A DNA stretch of 43,254 bases, taken from the NCBI GenBank assembly GCA_020630595.1, contig JAHDBC010000006.1:3280-46533 (forward strand), in the 5' to 3' direction. Shown here in pieces: positions 8,312 through 16,848 of the stretch. The notes beneath the pieces were generated by a model. That model had not been told where the DNA came from and searched no databases. It saw only the letters and a list, made by a program, of their open reading frames with translations. The position numbers and the translations under genes were made by a program. The stretch is from Planktomarina sp. (GTDB lineage Bacteria; Pseudomonadota; Alphaproteobacteria; Rhodobacterales; Rhodobacteraceae). Numbering within the stretch: position 1 is the first letter of the stretch; each line of letters starts with the position of its first letter.

Positions 8312-9412
8312 TCACGCCGGCGTGAAAAACGCCGTCAGATCATCCACCCAATTGTCCAGAAACGCCTGAAATTTTTCCGTGGGCTGGCGCAGGGGAAATG
8401 TCCCGGCAAAGGGGTCTTCGGCCACAATCCCAGACCCTGACAGCCGCTGGATCGTGGCATGGCCACAAAACGGGACATAGACTTCGGAATAGCCGCCTTC
8501 GTGCACCAGAACCAGCCGACCCCCGCACAACCGCGTTGCCGCATCCTTGATCCGGTCGGTCAACAGGGCAAAGGTTTCCGCCGTTGCCAGGGTCCGCGAC
8601 AGCGGGTCAATCGCCGCCGCGTCGAACCCGCAGGCCACAACGATCAGGTCGGGCTGGAACCGATCCAACGCAGGCAGCACGATCTGATCCATTGCCCGCA
8701 GAAAGGTCAGGTGACCGGATCCGGGGGGCAGGGGAATGTTGATGTTCGATCCATCCGCGCCGCGCACGTCGGCGGCCCCTGTATCCATGGGATAGTTGTT
8801 TTCCTGATGCATCGAAATGGTCAGCGTATCGGGGCGGTTGATAAAGATCGCCTCTGTCCCGTTGCCATGGTGGATGTCCCAATCCAGCACGGCGACTTTC
8901 AAATCCGGCTGTGCAACCCGCGCGGTTTCCACGGCAATGGCGATGTTGGCCAGCAGGCAAAATCCATTGGGATAATCCGGCAAACAGTGATGCCCCGGCG
9001 GGCGCGACAGGGCATAGGCGTTGGTCACACGCCCGGCCATCACATCGGCCACGGCGCGCTGGGCCAACCCCGCAGACACCGCCGCCTGTTCGTAGCCCCC
9101 GGGACCAAAGGGCGTGCGACGGCCCAGTTCGCCACCGCCTGCATCCGATGTTTCTTTGAATGTGGTCAGATAGTCTGCCGTATGCACCCGCGCCATGGCC
9201 GCATGGCTGACGGGATCCGCCGCTGAATGGACCAGATCAGCACTTAAGCCCGTCACATCCATCAGGTTCTTCAACCGGCGTTTGGTTTCGGGGTTTTCGG
9301 GCAATCCGCCCGACGCCATGGGCTGCACCAATCCGCCCACGGGCAACATGCCTGCGTAATAGCCGCCGCCAAACCAGAAACAGCGTTCGTCCCAGTAAAA
9401 CCCGGTGGTCAT
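8312..9412 (-). CDS. Histone deacetylase family (class II-like) amidohydrolase
   Basis: A 366-aa zinc amidohydrolase of the HDAC/acetylpolyamine-deacetylase superfamily, which removes acetyl groups from polyamines or protein lysines. Key motifs are complete: SRPPGHH (His141/His142), VLDWDIHHGNGT (zinc ligands Asp179 and His181), GFDAAAIDPL and VLVHEGGY near the C-terminus. The N-terminal YWDERCFWFGGGYYAG segment is typical of proteobacterial class II-type members. The start codon overlaps the stop of a 79-aa gene by 4 nt (ATGA), so synthesis is probably coupled. The substrate is not decided by sequence. Confidence 0.93.
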   Translation of the reverse strand: MTTGFYWDERCFWFGGGYYAGMLPVGGLVQPMASGGLPENPETKRRLKNLMDVTGLSADLVHSAADPVSHAAMARVHTADYLTTFKETSDAGGGELGRRTPFGPGGYEQAAVSAGLAQRAVADVMAGRVTNAYALSRPPGHHCLPDYPNGFCLLANIAIAVETARVAQPDLKVAVLDWDIHHGNGTEAIFINRPDTLTISMHQENNYPMDTGAADVRGADGSNINIPLPPGSGHLTFLRAMDQIVLPALDRFQPDLIVVACGFDAAAIDPLSRTLATAETFALLTDRIKDAATRLCGGRLVLVHEGGYSEVYVPFCGHATIQRLSGSGIVAEDPFAGTFPLRQPTEKFQAFLDNWVDDLTAFFTPA

Positions 9413-9648
9413 GGCTTTTCCCGGATTTGGTAAACGCCTTCGGGCAGATCAAGGGCGGCGAACAGGTCCTGCACCTGCCCCATGCTTAGCGTGATCTTGT
9501 GCACCGTATCGGTCCGCGCATCCCACTGTTCGATGGTCACGCAATCATCAAAGTTGTGAATGATCACATCTTCTTTCAGGGGGGCCTCTGGCCCGTCGTC
9601 GATCAGGGTGACGGTCGTGGCATCAAAGCCGTGTTCGATGGTAAACAT
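9409..9648 (-). CDS. 79-aa conserved-looking protein coupled to the HDAC-like gene
   Basis: A small acidic, probably beta-rich cytoplasmic protein that I cannot assign to a family. It begins MFTIEHGFDATTVTLIDDG and contains NFDDCVTIEQWD and a C-terminal LFAALDLPEGVYQIREKP. It has no signal peptide, membrane span or metal motif. Reality as a gene is supported by the exact ATGA overlap with the HDAC-like start, the 30-bp gap to the DUF393 gene upstream, and natural codon use. The context suggests a partner or regulator of the amidohydrolase, but this is inference. Confidence 0.72.
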   Translation of the reverse strand: MFTIEHGFDATTVTLIDDGPEAPLKEDVIIHNFDDCVTIEQWDARTDTVHKITLSMGQVQDLFAALDLPEGVYQIREKP

Positions 9649-9678
9649 ATCCTGACCCTACGCCGTTGGGCGCAGTGA

Positions 9679-10047
9679 TCAAGCCTGCTGTTTGGTCTGC
9701 CTGCGTTTGTGCAGCGCATAAAGCGCAGGGGCCAGCACGTGATCATACAGTTTGGCCGCCACCCATGACACCACGGGCAAGCGCACCACCCGGGCCAGCC
9801 ATCGAAACCGGGGCATATCATCCCACACCAGCGCGAACGCCGGAATACCATCATAAAGCTGGCCGTCTTTCAGCACATGAATGCGCCGGGCGGCCTGATC
9901 CGACGTCACACCCCAGTCGCGCAAGTCTTCAAAGTTCAAATCCTTGAATTCCACAGGCAGATCGTGGCGCTGGCTGTAGCGTTCATAGGCACTGATTTCG
10001 CGGCTACAGATGGGGCAGGACCCGTTATAAAGCACTTTGGTCGACAT
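9679..10047 (-). CDS. DUF393 (DCC family) thiol-disulfide oxidoreductase-like protein
   Basis: A 122-aa protein with the DCC-family start STKVLYNGSCPICSREI. The CPIC pair (CxxC) is the redox motif, although the usual Asp of the DGxCxxC signature is Asn. Further family features are HVLKDGQLYDGIPAFALVW and a C-terminal hydrophobic and basic tail (LHKRRQTKQQA). I chose the ATG at 10047 because the family begins just there; a longer frame to 10104 adds 19 unlike residues. It is probably first in the five-gene minus-strand run DUF393 - 79 aa - HDAC - nitroreductase - EI24. It is divergent from the M48 gene. Confidence 0.88.
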   Translation of the reverse strand: MSTKVLYNGSCPICSREISAYERYSQRHDLPVEFKDLNFEDLRDWGVTSDQAARRIHVLKDGQLYDGIPAFALVWDDMPRFRWLARVVRLPVVSWVAAKLYDHVLAPALYALHKRRQTKQQA

Positions 10048-10143
10048 GCCGCACACGTAGGATTGATTGCACGGCAGGCCAAGTGGCCCGTTGTCGCAGG
10101 CCAAAAGTTTGCTAGGATCAGCGTCAAAGACAAAGGAACACCT

Positions 10144-10869
10144 ATGCGCATTTTGATTGCTTTTTTGGCCCTTGGGGCGATGGGCTGCACATTGCAGACG
10201 CCAACATCATCGGGATCTTCTTCGGTGGAACCGACCCCTGCATCCGCCCCGGCACAGGTCAACGCCCCGGGCCCGCGGTTGTCGGCCCGTCAAGCTGCGA
10301 ACAACTTTGTCGAAGTGGCCGAAACCATGGAACCTGTGGTTGAAAAGGCCTGTAGGGATCTGACGGAAAATCTGAACTGTGATTTCCGCATTGTGGTGGA
10401 TGATCGTCCCAACCAGCCCCCGAATGCGTTTCAGACCCTGGAACGCAGCGGTCGTCCCGTGCTGGGTTTCACGCTGGCGCTGTTGCGGGATGTGCGCAAC
10501 AAGGATGAAATCGCCTTTGTGTTCGGTCACGAAGCCGCCCACCACATTCGGGGCCATCTGGCGCGCCAGCAGCAAAACGCCACCGCCGGGGCCGCGATTG
10601 CCGGTATTCTGGCCGCTGGGTTGGGAATTGATCCGGGGTCATCGGGTGTGATGGACATTGGCGCGGCCGTGGGCGCGCGCAGCTATTCCAAGAATTTCGA
10701 ACTGGAAGCCGATCAGCTGGGCGCGATTTTGACCCAGCGTGCGGGGTATGATCCGGTGCGCGGGGCGGAATATTTCACCCGCATTCCTGATCCGGGCAAC
10801 AAGTTTCTGGGCACCCACCCGCCGAACGCCGCACGCATCGAAACCGTGCGCCGCGCTGTGGGGCGCTGA
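10144..10869 (+). CDS. M48 family metallopeptidase, probable lipoprotein
   Basis: A 241-aa zinc peptidase. A hydrophobic leader ends in ALGAMGC (Cys15). The lipobox is weak because Ala stands at -3, but a lipid-anchored periplasmic protein is the best reading. A Ser/Pro-rich linker (about 18-45) precedes the M48 domain with zinc motif HEAAH (129-133) and third ligand in ELEAD (186-190), followed by THPPNAARIE typical of the family. Members of this group do membrane protein quality control. The ATG at 10144 is chosen by the leader and an AAAGGA upstream. It shares one base with the dgkA start. Confidence 0.9.
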   Translation: MRILIAFLALGAMGCTLQTPTSSGSSSVEPTPASAPAQVNAPGPRLSARQAANNFVEVAETMEPVVEKACRDLTENLNCDFRIVVDDRPNQPPNAFQTLERSGRPVLGFTLALLRDVRNKDEIAFVFGHEAAHHIRGHLARQQQNATAGAAIAGILAAGLGIDPGSSGVMDIGAAVGARSYSKNFELEADQLGAILTQRAGYDPVRGAEYFTRIPDPGNKFLGTHPPNAARIETVRRAVGR

Positions 10870-11237
10870 TGAAACAGGCCGTCCGGCTGGAATGGGACCG
10901 TTTTGTCGGGCGGTGTGTCTATTCCACCCAAGGCCTGCTGTTGGCATGGCGTGAAGAACATTCGTTCCGGTTTTGGGTCGTGATCAATGCCGTGTCCGCG
11001 GGTCTTGCGTTAATGCTGCCGCTGTCGGCCACGTTTACCGCGCTGATCATCGCCTTTGGCGTGCTGATCCTTGCGGCGGAATGTTTCAACACGGCGATTG
11101 AACGTGTGGTGAACCATCTGTCCCCTGATCCGCATCCCCTTGCCAAGGCGGCAAAGGATGCAGGCAGTGCCGGCGTGGCGGTGACGGGGATCGCTGCGGG
11201 GATCATCTGGGTTGGCGCGGTCTGGAGCCTTTTTTGA
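10869..11237 (+). CDS. dgkA: Diacylglycerol kinase
   Basis: A 122-aa inner-membrane enzyme that phosphorylates diacylglycerol with ATP and recycles lipid released in periplasmic glucan or phospholipid metabolism. It has the DgkA layout of an amphipathic N-terminal helix (SFRFWVVINAV) and three hydrophobic spans. The catalytic block AECFNTAIERVVN is followed by AKAAKDAGSAGVAV. Length matches the family. It starts on the last base of the M48 stop (TGATG) and ends in the TTGA overlap with the Impact gene, so the three genes form one operon. Confidence 0.95.
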   Translation: MKQAVRLEWDRFVGRCVYSTQGLLLAWREEHSFRFWVVINAVSAGLALMLPLSATFTALIIAFGVLILAAECFNTAIERVVNHLSPDPHPLAKAAKDAGSAGVAVTGIAAGIIWVGAVWSLF

Positions 11238-11581
11238 AAAAGCTGGGCGTGATTTTGACGGACCGCGGATCAAAATACGCGGTGTCTGGATGTGGCGTGA
11301 CGTGCCGGGCGGATATAGATGCCGCGTTGAAAACCCTGAAACGGGACAAATCCTATGCCAAGGCAACGCACAACACATGGGGCGCGATTGTGGGTGGCAC
11401 GCCCTTGAAATCCGATGATGGCGAAAGCGGTGCGGGCATGGTGATCCTGCGGATGCTGGAACGCGAAAAGCTGACCGACCACCTGATCGTCGTGACCCGC
11501 TGGTATGGGGGCAAGCATCTGGGCGGTGATCGGTTCCGCCATGTGCAAACAGCGGTGTCCGAATATCTGGGCGACCTTTAG
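11234..11581 (+). CDS. Single-domain Impact/YigZ (UPF0029) protein, TTG start
   Basis: A 115-aa protein with only the Impact N-terminal domain: GSKYAVSGCGV, KSDDGESGAGMVILRMLE, then VVTRWYGGKHLGGDRFRHV, the family's most conserved stretch. Bacterial YigZ proteins usually have about 200 residues with a C-terminal DUF1949 domain, which is absent here. Impact proteins are linked to translation and stress control in eukaryotes; the bacterial role is unclear. The start is the TTG at 11234, which overlaps the dgkA stop as TTGA. The stop interlocks with that of the convergent hydrolase gene. Confidence 0.85.
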   Translation: MKKLGVILTDRGSKYAVSGCGVTCRADIDAALKTLKRDKSYAKATHNTWGAIVGGTPLKSDDGESGAGMVILRMLEREKLTDHLIVVTRWYGGKHLGGDRFRHVQTAVSEYLGDL

Positions 11582-12336
11582 CGGGCCAAAAACACGCGCA
11601 ACGTGGCTTCGAAACCGCGCGGGTCTTCGGCATGCAGCCAGTGGCCTGCATTGGGCAATTTGGCGAACCGGGCTTTGGGAAACAGGGATTTGATCTGCGG
11701 GCGATGGTCCGGCAACACGTAGTCGGACTGCGCCCCAGACAAAAACAGGGTCGGATGATCGAAGGATCCGCTGATATCTGGAAAGCCGATGATGGCATCC
11801 ATGTTGTCTGACAGCGCGGTCAGGTTCAAATCCCACGTCTTGCTGCGCACGTCCAAAGATTGCAGCAAAAACGCCCGTACGGACCGATCGTTCACCGTTT
11901 GCGCCAGTGCCGCGTCAGCATCTGCGCGGGTGGTTATCCCGGTCAGGTCGATGCCCCGCATCGCGTCGATCAGATGTTGCTGCGTGTGGCTGTATCCAAC
12001 CGGGGCAATATCGGCGATCACCAGACGGTCGATGCCGCCGTGGGTCAGGGCACACACCATTGCGGCCTTGCCGCCCATGGAATGGCCCACCAGATCGACC
12101 GTGCCGCCATGGGCCGCGATCACATCCGCCAGATCCTGCGCCATGGCCGGGTAATCATGGGTGGCGCTGTGCGGGCTTTGCCCGTGGTTGCGCATGTCCA
12201 CTGTGATCACGTGGCGGCTGTCTGCCATGCGTTTTGCAATCACGCCCCAGTTCCGGGCGGACCCGAACAAGCCATGGGCGATCAACACAGGCGGCAGGGT
12301 GCTGTCGGGCGCACCATATGAAACGGTATTCAACAT
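11578..12336 (-). CDS. Alpha/beta hydrolase (YbfF-like esterase)
   Basis: A 252-aa cytoplasmic alpha/beta-hydrolase. The oxyanion segment is IAHGLFGSARNWG, the nucleophile elbow is GHSMGGKAAM, and the likely catalytic His lies in NAGHWLHAEDP near the C-terminus. The pattern VDMRNHGQSPHS is typical of YbfF-type esterases, which act on short acyl or acyl-CoA esters; the true substrate is unknown. The gene is divergent from the small membrane-protein gene by 57 bp. It overlaps the Impact gene by 4 nt at their stops. Confidence 0.92.
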   Translation of the reverse strand: MLNTVSYGAPDSTLPPVLIAHGLFGSARNWGVIAKRMADSRHVITVDMRNHGQSPHSATHDYPAMAQDLADVIAAHGGTVDLVGHSMGGKAAMVCALTHGGIDRLVIADIAPVGYSHTQQHLIDAMRGIDLTGITTRADADAALAQTVNDRSVRAFLLQSLDVRSKTWDLNLTALSDNMDAIIGFPDISGSFDHPTLFLSGAQSDYVLPDHRPQIKSLFPKARFAKLPNAGHWLHAEDPRGFEATLRVFLAR

Positions 12337-12393
12337 GGGTGCCGTTATGACGTGGGTTTTCGAAAACTGCCAGACAGCCTATAGGCTTGATCC

Positions 12394-12762
12394 ATGATCG
12401 ATCCATCCATCCCACCGCTTGTTGAAGATACCATCGACCGTCTGGAAACGGCCTTTGGGGTGCGGGGTGATACCTTGGCCCAAACGCTGCACAAAGTCGG
12501 GCGCCGATTGCCGCCCCGCGAATTGGCCCGTGCGAACGTGTTAAGGGACGCAGAACAGATGATGGGCCACCCGAAACTGTCACGGCAGGTTGACGCACAG
12601 TCGGTGACCCGTGCCCATCAGGATCTGATCCCGTTTTTGGACAAACAGAACCTGAATGACGCGCGTAAGGGCCGCGTCATCGGCGTGATTGCCACCATGA
12701 TGGTGAACCTTTTGATCTTGGCGATTGTGATTGCAGTCGTGCTGGCTGTGGTCGAACGCTAA
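12394..12762 (+). CDS. Small protein with a C-terminal membrane anchor
   Basis: A 122-aa protein of unknown function. Residues 1-90 are polar and charged (DTIDRLETAFGVRGDTLAQTL and onward) with helical character, and about residues 94-118 form one strong transmembrane span (VIGVIATMMVNLLILAIVIA). It therefore looks like a tail-anchored inner-membrane protein with its bulk in the cytoplasm. The ATG is preceded by a short leader with a TATAGG hexamer at 12380-12385 that could be a -10 element. It converges on glyA, with glyA's terminator between them. Confidence 0.75.
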   Translation: MIDPSIPPLVEDTIDRLETAFGVRGDTLAQTLHKVGRRLPPRELARANVLRDAEQMMGHPKLSRQVDAQSVTRAHQDLIPFLDKQNLNDARKGRVIGVIATMMVNLLILAIVIAVVLAVVER

Positions 12763-12780
12763 GCCACCCCCACAAAGCAC

Positions 12781-12812
12781 AAAAAAGGCCCCCACCGATC
12801 TGGGTGAGGGCC
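12781..12812 (-). terminator. Rho-independent terminator of glyA
   Basis: Read on the minus strand, GGCCCTCACC pairs with GGTGGGGGCC (one mismatch) around a 6-nt loop, followed by TTTTTT (12781-12786). It lies 38 bp after the glyA stop. A second small hairpin, GGCGGGT/ACCCGCC (12818-12834), stands between the stop codon and this terminator. Confidence 0.85.
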
Positions 12813-12849
12813 CGTGGGGCGGGTGAAACCCGCCGCGGTTCAAGACCGA

Positions 12850-14136
12850 TCAATACATCGGGAAACGGGCGCACATGGCTTCGACTTCGGCCTTTACCTT
12901 GGCTTCGACCGCACCATTGCCATCTTCGCCATTGGCAGCCAGACCATCGACCACTTCGATGATCCAATCACCGATCTGACGGAATTCGGCTTCGCCGAAG
13001 CCGCGTGTCGTACCCGCAGGGGACCCCAGACGAATGCCGGATGTGACCATTGGCTTTTCGGGGTCAAACGGAACGCCGTTCTTGTTGCAGGTGATGTGGG
13101 CCCGGCCCAGTGCCTTTTCGGTGGCGTTGCCCTTTACGCCTTTGGGGCGCAGGTCCACCAGCATCACGTGGGTGTCGGTCCCATCCGTCACAGTCGCCAG
13201 ACCACCCTTGTGCAGCTGATCGGCCAACGCTTGCGCGTTCTTGATCACTTGCTGGATGTAGCCTTTGAATTCCGGCTGCAGTGCTTCGCCAAAGGCCACG
13301 GCCTTGGCCGCGATCACGTGCATCAGGGGGCCGCCCTGAATGCCGGGGAAAATGGCGGAGTTGAATTTCTTGGCCAACGCTTCGTCATTGGTCAGGATCA
13401 TACCACCGCGTGGGCCGCGCAGGGTTTTGTGCGTGGTCGTTGTGGCGGCGTGCACATGCGGCATCGGGTTTGGATATTCCCCCGCTGCGATCAGACCGGC
13501 AAAGTGCGCCACGTCAGCCAACAGATAGGCCCCACAGGAATCGGCGATTTCACGGAACCGCTTGAAATCCAAAGTGCGCGGAATGGCGGACCCGCCTGCG
13601 ATGATCAGCTGGGGTTTGTGTTCGTCGGCCAGACGCTGAACTTCATCATAATCGATCAGGTTGTCTTCTTTGGACACGCCATAATGCACGGCGTTGAACC
13701 ATTTGCCGGATTGGTTCGGGGCCGCACCATGGGTCAGGTGACCGCCTGCATCCAGCGACATGCCCAGAATCGTATCGCCGGGTTTCAACAGCGCCTGAAA
13801 CACGCCTTGGTTCGCCTGCGACCCAGAGTTCGGCTGGACGTTGGCAAAGCCGCAATCAAACAGCTTGCACGCGCGTTCAATCGCCAGGTTTTCGGCGATG
13901 TCCACATATTGGCACCCGCCGTAATAGCGCCGCCCGGCATACCCTTCGGCGTATTTGTTGGTCATCACGGACCCTTGCGCGTCCAGCACCGCTTTCGACA
14001 CGATGTTTTCAGACGCGATCAATTCGATTTCGTCGCGCTGGCGGCCCAGTTCCAATTCAATGGCCTTGGCCAGTTCCGGGTCTGTGGTTTCAACAGAGGC
14101 GGTGAAAAAACCGCTTTCACGATGGGGGGCGTTCAT
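12850..14136 (-). CDS. glyA: Serine hydroxymethyltransferase
   Basis: A 428-aa PLP enzyme that converts serine and tetrahydrofolate to glycine and 5,10-methylene-tetrahydrofolate, the main source of one-carbon units. It has [17 protein letters not shown] near the N-terminus, the [12 protein letters not shown] block, and the PLP lysine in [15 protein letters not shown] (Lys237). The ATG at 14136 is chosen from the family start [11 protein letters not shown] and an AGGAG 9 nt upstream; the frame is open for a further 234 nt upstream without homology. It is divergent from nadK across 154 bp. Confidence 0.97.
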   Translation of the reverse strand: MNAPHRESGFFTASVETTDPELAKAIELELGRQRDEIELIASENIVSKAVLDAQGSVMTNKYAEGYAGRRYYGGCQYVDIAENLAIERACKLFDCGFANVQPNSGSQANQGVFQALLKPGDTILGMSLDAGGHLTHGAAPNQSGKWFNAVHYGVSKEDNLIDYDEVQRLADEHKPQLIIAGGSAIPRTLDFKRFREIADSCGAYLLADVAHFAGLIAAGEYPNPMPHVHAATTTTHKTLRGPRGGMILTNDEALAKKFNSAIFPGIQGGPLMHVIAAKAVAFGEALQPEFKGYIQQVIKNAQALADQLHKGGLATVTDGTDTHVMLVDLRPKGVKGNATEKALGRAHITCNKNGVPFDPEKPMVTSGIRLGSPAGTTRGFGEAEFRQIGDWIIEVVDGLAANGEDGNGAVEAKVKAEVEAMCARFPMY

Positions 14137-14152
14137 GGGCCTTACTCCTAAG

Positions 14153-14182
14153 ATTCTAACCGCTTTTAGCAGGCTTGTTTCC
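14153..14182 (-). promoter_or_regulatory. Possible glyA promoter
   Basis: On the minus strand a TAGAAT hexamer (14153-14158) resembles the -10 consensus at five of six positions, 16 nt upstream of the start codon. The matching -35 region (GAAACA-like) is poor. It lies beside a small palindrome, TTTCCGAAAGGAAA. Confidence 0.3.
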
Positions 14183-14290
14183 GAAAGGAAACTTCTGCAT
14201 CCGACATCACATTGACCGTTTCCGGCCAGCCTTGCCTTGCAACTTGCCTGAATTGGGCGCAACCATAATCCCCGGGCAGGGGGACATTCC

Positions 14291-15058
14291 ATGGCACCAC
14301 GCAAGAAAATTGCTTTTTTGGCGAGTAACGCAGACTTGGCGATGCAGGCAAGGAATACATTTGTGCACAAATACGGCGATGTTGCCGTTGATCAGGCCGA
14401 TGTGATTGTGGCCTTGGGCGGGGATGGTTTCATGCTGCAAACGCTGCACACCACGCAGGACCTGCCGACGCCAGTGTATGGCATGAACCGGGGCACGGTC
14501 GGATTTCTGATGAACGAATTTTCCGAAGATGATCTTTTGTACCGGCTGGAAGCGGCCGAAGAAACGATCATTGCCCCTTTGTTCATGCGTGCAGAACAAC
14601 GCGATGGCACTGTGAAAACGGGGATTGCCATCAACGAAGTCAGTCTTTTGCGGCAGGGGCCACAGGCGGCAAAGCTGCGGATTTATGTGGATGGAAAATT
14701 GCGCATGGCGGAACTGGCCTGTGACGGGGCCCTTGTGGCCACCCCTGCGGGATCCACGGCCTATAACTATTCGGCCCATGGTCCAATCTTGCCCATTGAT
14801 TCTGATGTGCTGGCGCTGACGGCCATGGCTGCGTTCCGCCCGCGCCGCTGGCGGGGGGCGCTATTGCCCCATGGGGCCAAGGTCCGTTTCGAAGTGATCG
14901 ACCCGGATAAGCGCCCGGTCATGGCTGACGCCGATTCGCGGTCTGTGCGGGATGTCGTGGCGGTTGATATCGAAAAGCATCGCACAGTGCAGCATCGGTT
15001 GCTGTTTGATCCCGGTCATGGACTGGAAGAACGGTTGATTCAGGAACAATTCGCCTAG
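14291..15058 (+). CDS. nadK: NAD kinase
   Basis: A 255-aa cytoplasmic kinase that phosphorylates NAD+ to NADP+. The diagnostic GGDG motif is at residues 43-46 ([12 protein letters not shown]), the conserved Asn-Glu follows in AINEVSLL, and the Gly-rich substrate site reads [19 protein letters not shown]. Length matches the short proteobacterial form. CAGGGGGA precedes the ATG at a proper distance. The promoter must lie in the 154-bp space shared with glyA. A CATAAT at 14264-14269 is a candidate -10, but no clear -35 is seen. The stop interlocks with that of the CIA30-like gene. Confidence 0.96.
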   Translation: MAPRKKIAFLASNADLAMQARNTFVHKYGDVAVDQADVIVALGGDGFMLQTLHTTQDLPTPVYGMNRGTVGFLMNEFSEDDLLYRLEAAEETIIAPLFMRAEQRDGTVKTGIAINEVSLLRQGPQAAKLRIYVDGKLRMAELACDGALVATPAGSTAYNYSAHGPILPIDSDVLALTAMAAFRPRRWRGALLPHGAKVRFEVIDPDKRPVMADADSRSVRDVVAVDIEKHRTVQHRLLFDPGHGLEERLIQEQFA

Positions 15059-15567
15059 TCGTCCGAATCTGCAAAAGTGCCGACATTGGCAATCCACAGA
15101 TCCGCTTCGAAATCCGCGCCATAGGCGACCAAACCAATGGACACCACGCGCGTCGGATCAAACGGGGTCATCCCCGTCTGTGATGGTGAAAACGCATCCC
15201 ACGGCAATCGGATATCGGTCCAGTCGGCTGGGGCCGTGAAGGCAGCCCGGTGGTATTGCCATGGCCTGCGCGAATCCCGCGTGCGCAGATGGACGAAATA
15301 GGTTTCACCGTTGCCTTTAACAGTCAGGCCAATCCCCGCCCCGGTCAAACCGCCTGCGGGGGCGGTGGTGCGCACCTGAATAAACCCACCATTGTTTGCC
15401 GTGCTGACCGTGCCCGAAAGATGCAAACCCCCGTCCACCATCCGCGCCGTCCCGTCCGAAACGCCGCCCATCACCCGGTCTGAAACATACGCCCATTGAT
15501 GTTGCGCCACCGGGGTCGCATCGGCACCACTGGCAAGACAAAGGGGCAAAAGCAAAATCCATCTCAT
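15055..15567 (-). CDS. CIA30-like exported protein
   Basis: A 170-aa protein of the CIA30 (complex I intermediate-associated protein 30) family, a galactose-binding-like beta-sandwich. An N-terminal signal peptide (MRWILLLPLCLASGADA) indicates export to the periplasm. Family blocks are YVSDRVMGGVSDG, AGIGLTVKGNGETYFVHLRT and FDPTRVVSIGLVAYG. In eukaryotes members help complex I assembly; in bacteria the role is unknown and a carbohydrate- or protein-binding function is possible. It overlaps nadK by 4 nt at the stops (CTAG). Confidence 0.85.
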   Translation of the reverse strand: MRWILLLPLCLASGADATPVAQHQWAYVSDRVMGGVSDGTARMVDGGLHLSGTVSTANNGGFIQVRTTAPAGGLTGAGIGLTVKGNGETYFVHLRTRDSRRPWQYHRAAFTAPADWTDIRLPWDAFSPSQTGMTPFDPTRVVSIGLVAYGADFEADLWIANVGTFADSDD

Positions 15568-15675
15568 CCCCCAGACCTAGGCCGGTTCATGCCTTCGGCC
15601 ATCTTTTGCAAACGCAATCACAGGGTGTTTTGCATCCGGCAATGGCTTGCTAGACAGTTCCTACAGGAGGCACGA

Positions 15676-16164
15676 ATGGCCATGAAAATCCTTGCAACTC
15701 TGATCAGTGTGCTGGCTTTGACGGCCTGCAGCAGCGTTGGCCCCGTGGCCCCGACCAATGCCCGGACATCCGCGGCCGCAACCCAGAATGTGGCCGTGAT
15801 CGACGGCACGGCACGCCACTATTACCAACCCCCCGGCGCAGCTTCTGTGGCCGGGCGCCGGGCCTTCGAAAGTCTGGCGTGTGATCTGGGGGCGGGGCCT
15901 TTGTCGCAGCCGTGGTTGAATGGCGGCTACCCCGCGCGTGGACAGGAACTGTTCATCCCCGATGCCATCGGAACCCGGCTTCCAGATGGATCCCGGCATG
16001 ACGGGTTTTTTCGCTGCGTCGAAAGTGCGCCAGACCTGTCAGGGGCTGAAATCGCCGTTTTTGTCGGCCCCGCCGGATCAGACGCGGCGGCAGCCCGGGC
16101 CACCCCGTTCCGGTTTGCAAAATCCATGGCCGGGCGGTCCGTTCAGATATTGGTGCTGCCCTAA
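15676..16164 (+). CDS. Lipoprotein of unknown function
   Basis: A 162-aa protein with a clear lipoprotein signal: short basic start, hydrophobic core, lipobox LTAC (Cys18). After an Ala/Thr-rich linker comes a domain of about 110 residues that I do not recognise. Notable segments are TARHYYQPPGA, SLACDLGAGPLSQPWLNGG, a Cys in GFFRCVESA, and a beta-rich C-terminus (GRSVQILVLP). The two mature-domain cysteines (in SLACDL and FFRCVE) could form a disulfide. AGGAGG lies 5 nt before the ATG at 15676; a second ATG at 15682 is also possible. A bidirectional terminator follows. Confidence 0.75.
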   Translation: MAMKILATLISVLALTACSSVGPVAPTNARTSAAATQNVAVIDGTARHYYQPPGAASVAGRRAFESLACDLGAGPLSQPWLNGGYPARGQELFIPDAIGTRLPDGSRHDGFFRCVESAPDLSGAEIAVFVGPAGSDAAAARATPFRFAKSMAGRSVQILVLP

Positions 16165-16203
16165 AAAAAGGGCGCCGTGCCCATGCGCAGCGCCCCCCTT
16201 TTT
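16163..16203. terminator. Bidirectional Rho-independent terminator
   Basis: A run of seven A, then GGGCGC (16170-16175) pairing with GCGCCC (16190-16195), then CCC and a run of five T (16199-16203). It can serve both the lipoprotein gene on the plus strand and the CoA-transferase genes on the minus strand. Confidence 0.8.
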
Positions 16204-16221
16204 CCTGATGCCCGTGGCAGA

Positions 16222-16845
16222 TCAGACGATCGCAGCTTCCGTCGCGGCACGCAGATCAGCCTCTGATACGCCATCGGCCAGCTCAACGATTTGCAAACCG
16301 CCCGCGACCACGTCCAAAACGCCCAGATTGGTGATGATGCGGTCCACAACACCCGCACCGGTCAGCGGCAGGGTGCAGGCCTTCAACAGCTTTGATTCAC
16401 CCTTCTTGTTGGTGTGGTCCATGACCACCACAACCCGGCCCACGCCAGCCACCAGATCCATCGCACCACCCATGCCCTTGACCAGCTTGCCCGGGATCAT
16501 CCAATTGGCCAGATCGCCGTTTTCGGCAACTTCCATCGCGCCAAGGATGGCCATGGCAATCTTGCCACCCCGGATCATGCCAAAGCTGGTCGCAGAATCA
16601 AAATACGCGGTCTGCGGCAGTTCTGTGATCGTCTGCTTGCCCGCGTTGATCAGATCGGGGTCGATCGTGTCTTCGGTTGGAAACGGTCCCATCCCCAGCA
16701 TGCCATTTTCCGATTGCAGCGTCACAGACACGCCTTCGGGAATGTAGTTGGCAACCAGCGTGGGAATGCCGATGCCCAGGTTCACATAGGTGCCGTCTTC
16801 CAGTTCCTGTGCCGCCCGTGCGGCCATTTGATTGCGATCCCACAT
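16222..16845 (-). CDS. scoB: 3-oxoacid CoA-transferase subunit B
   Basis: A 207-aa beta subunit of a succinyl-CoA:3-ketoacid (or acetoacetate) CoA-transferase, which moves CoA between acyl groups in ketone-body or short-chain acid use. [18 protein letters not shown] is family-typical, and the active-site glutamate is Glu46 in [11 protein letters not shown]. The end of subunit A lies 3 nt upstream, so the two subunits are made from one message. The exact donor and acceptor cannot be read from sequence; a 3-oxoadipate CoA-transferase is a less likely alternative. Confidence 0.92.
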   Translation of the reverse strand: MWDRNQMAARAAQELEDGTYVNLGIGIPTLVANYIPEGVSVTLQSENGMLGMGPFPTEDTIDPDLINAGKQTITELPQTAYFDSATSFGMIRGGKIAMAILGAMEVAENGDLANWMIPGKLVKGMGGAMDLVAGVGRVVVVMDHTNKKGESKLLKACTLPLTGAGVVDRIITNLGVLDVVAGGLQIVELADGVSEADLRAATEAAIV

Positions 16846-16848
16846 GGC

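Noticed and set aside
12814-14151. Long plus-strand open frame opposite glyA
   Set aside because: It is the antisense shadow of glyA; its protein is rich in His, Gln and Arg without any family match, while the opposite strand is a complete serine hydroxymethyltransferase.
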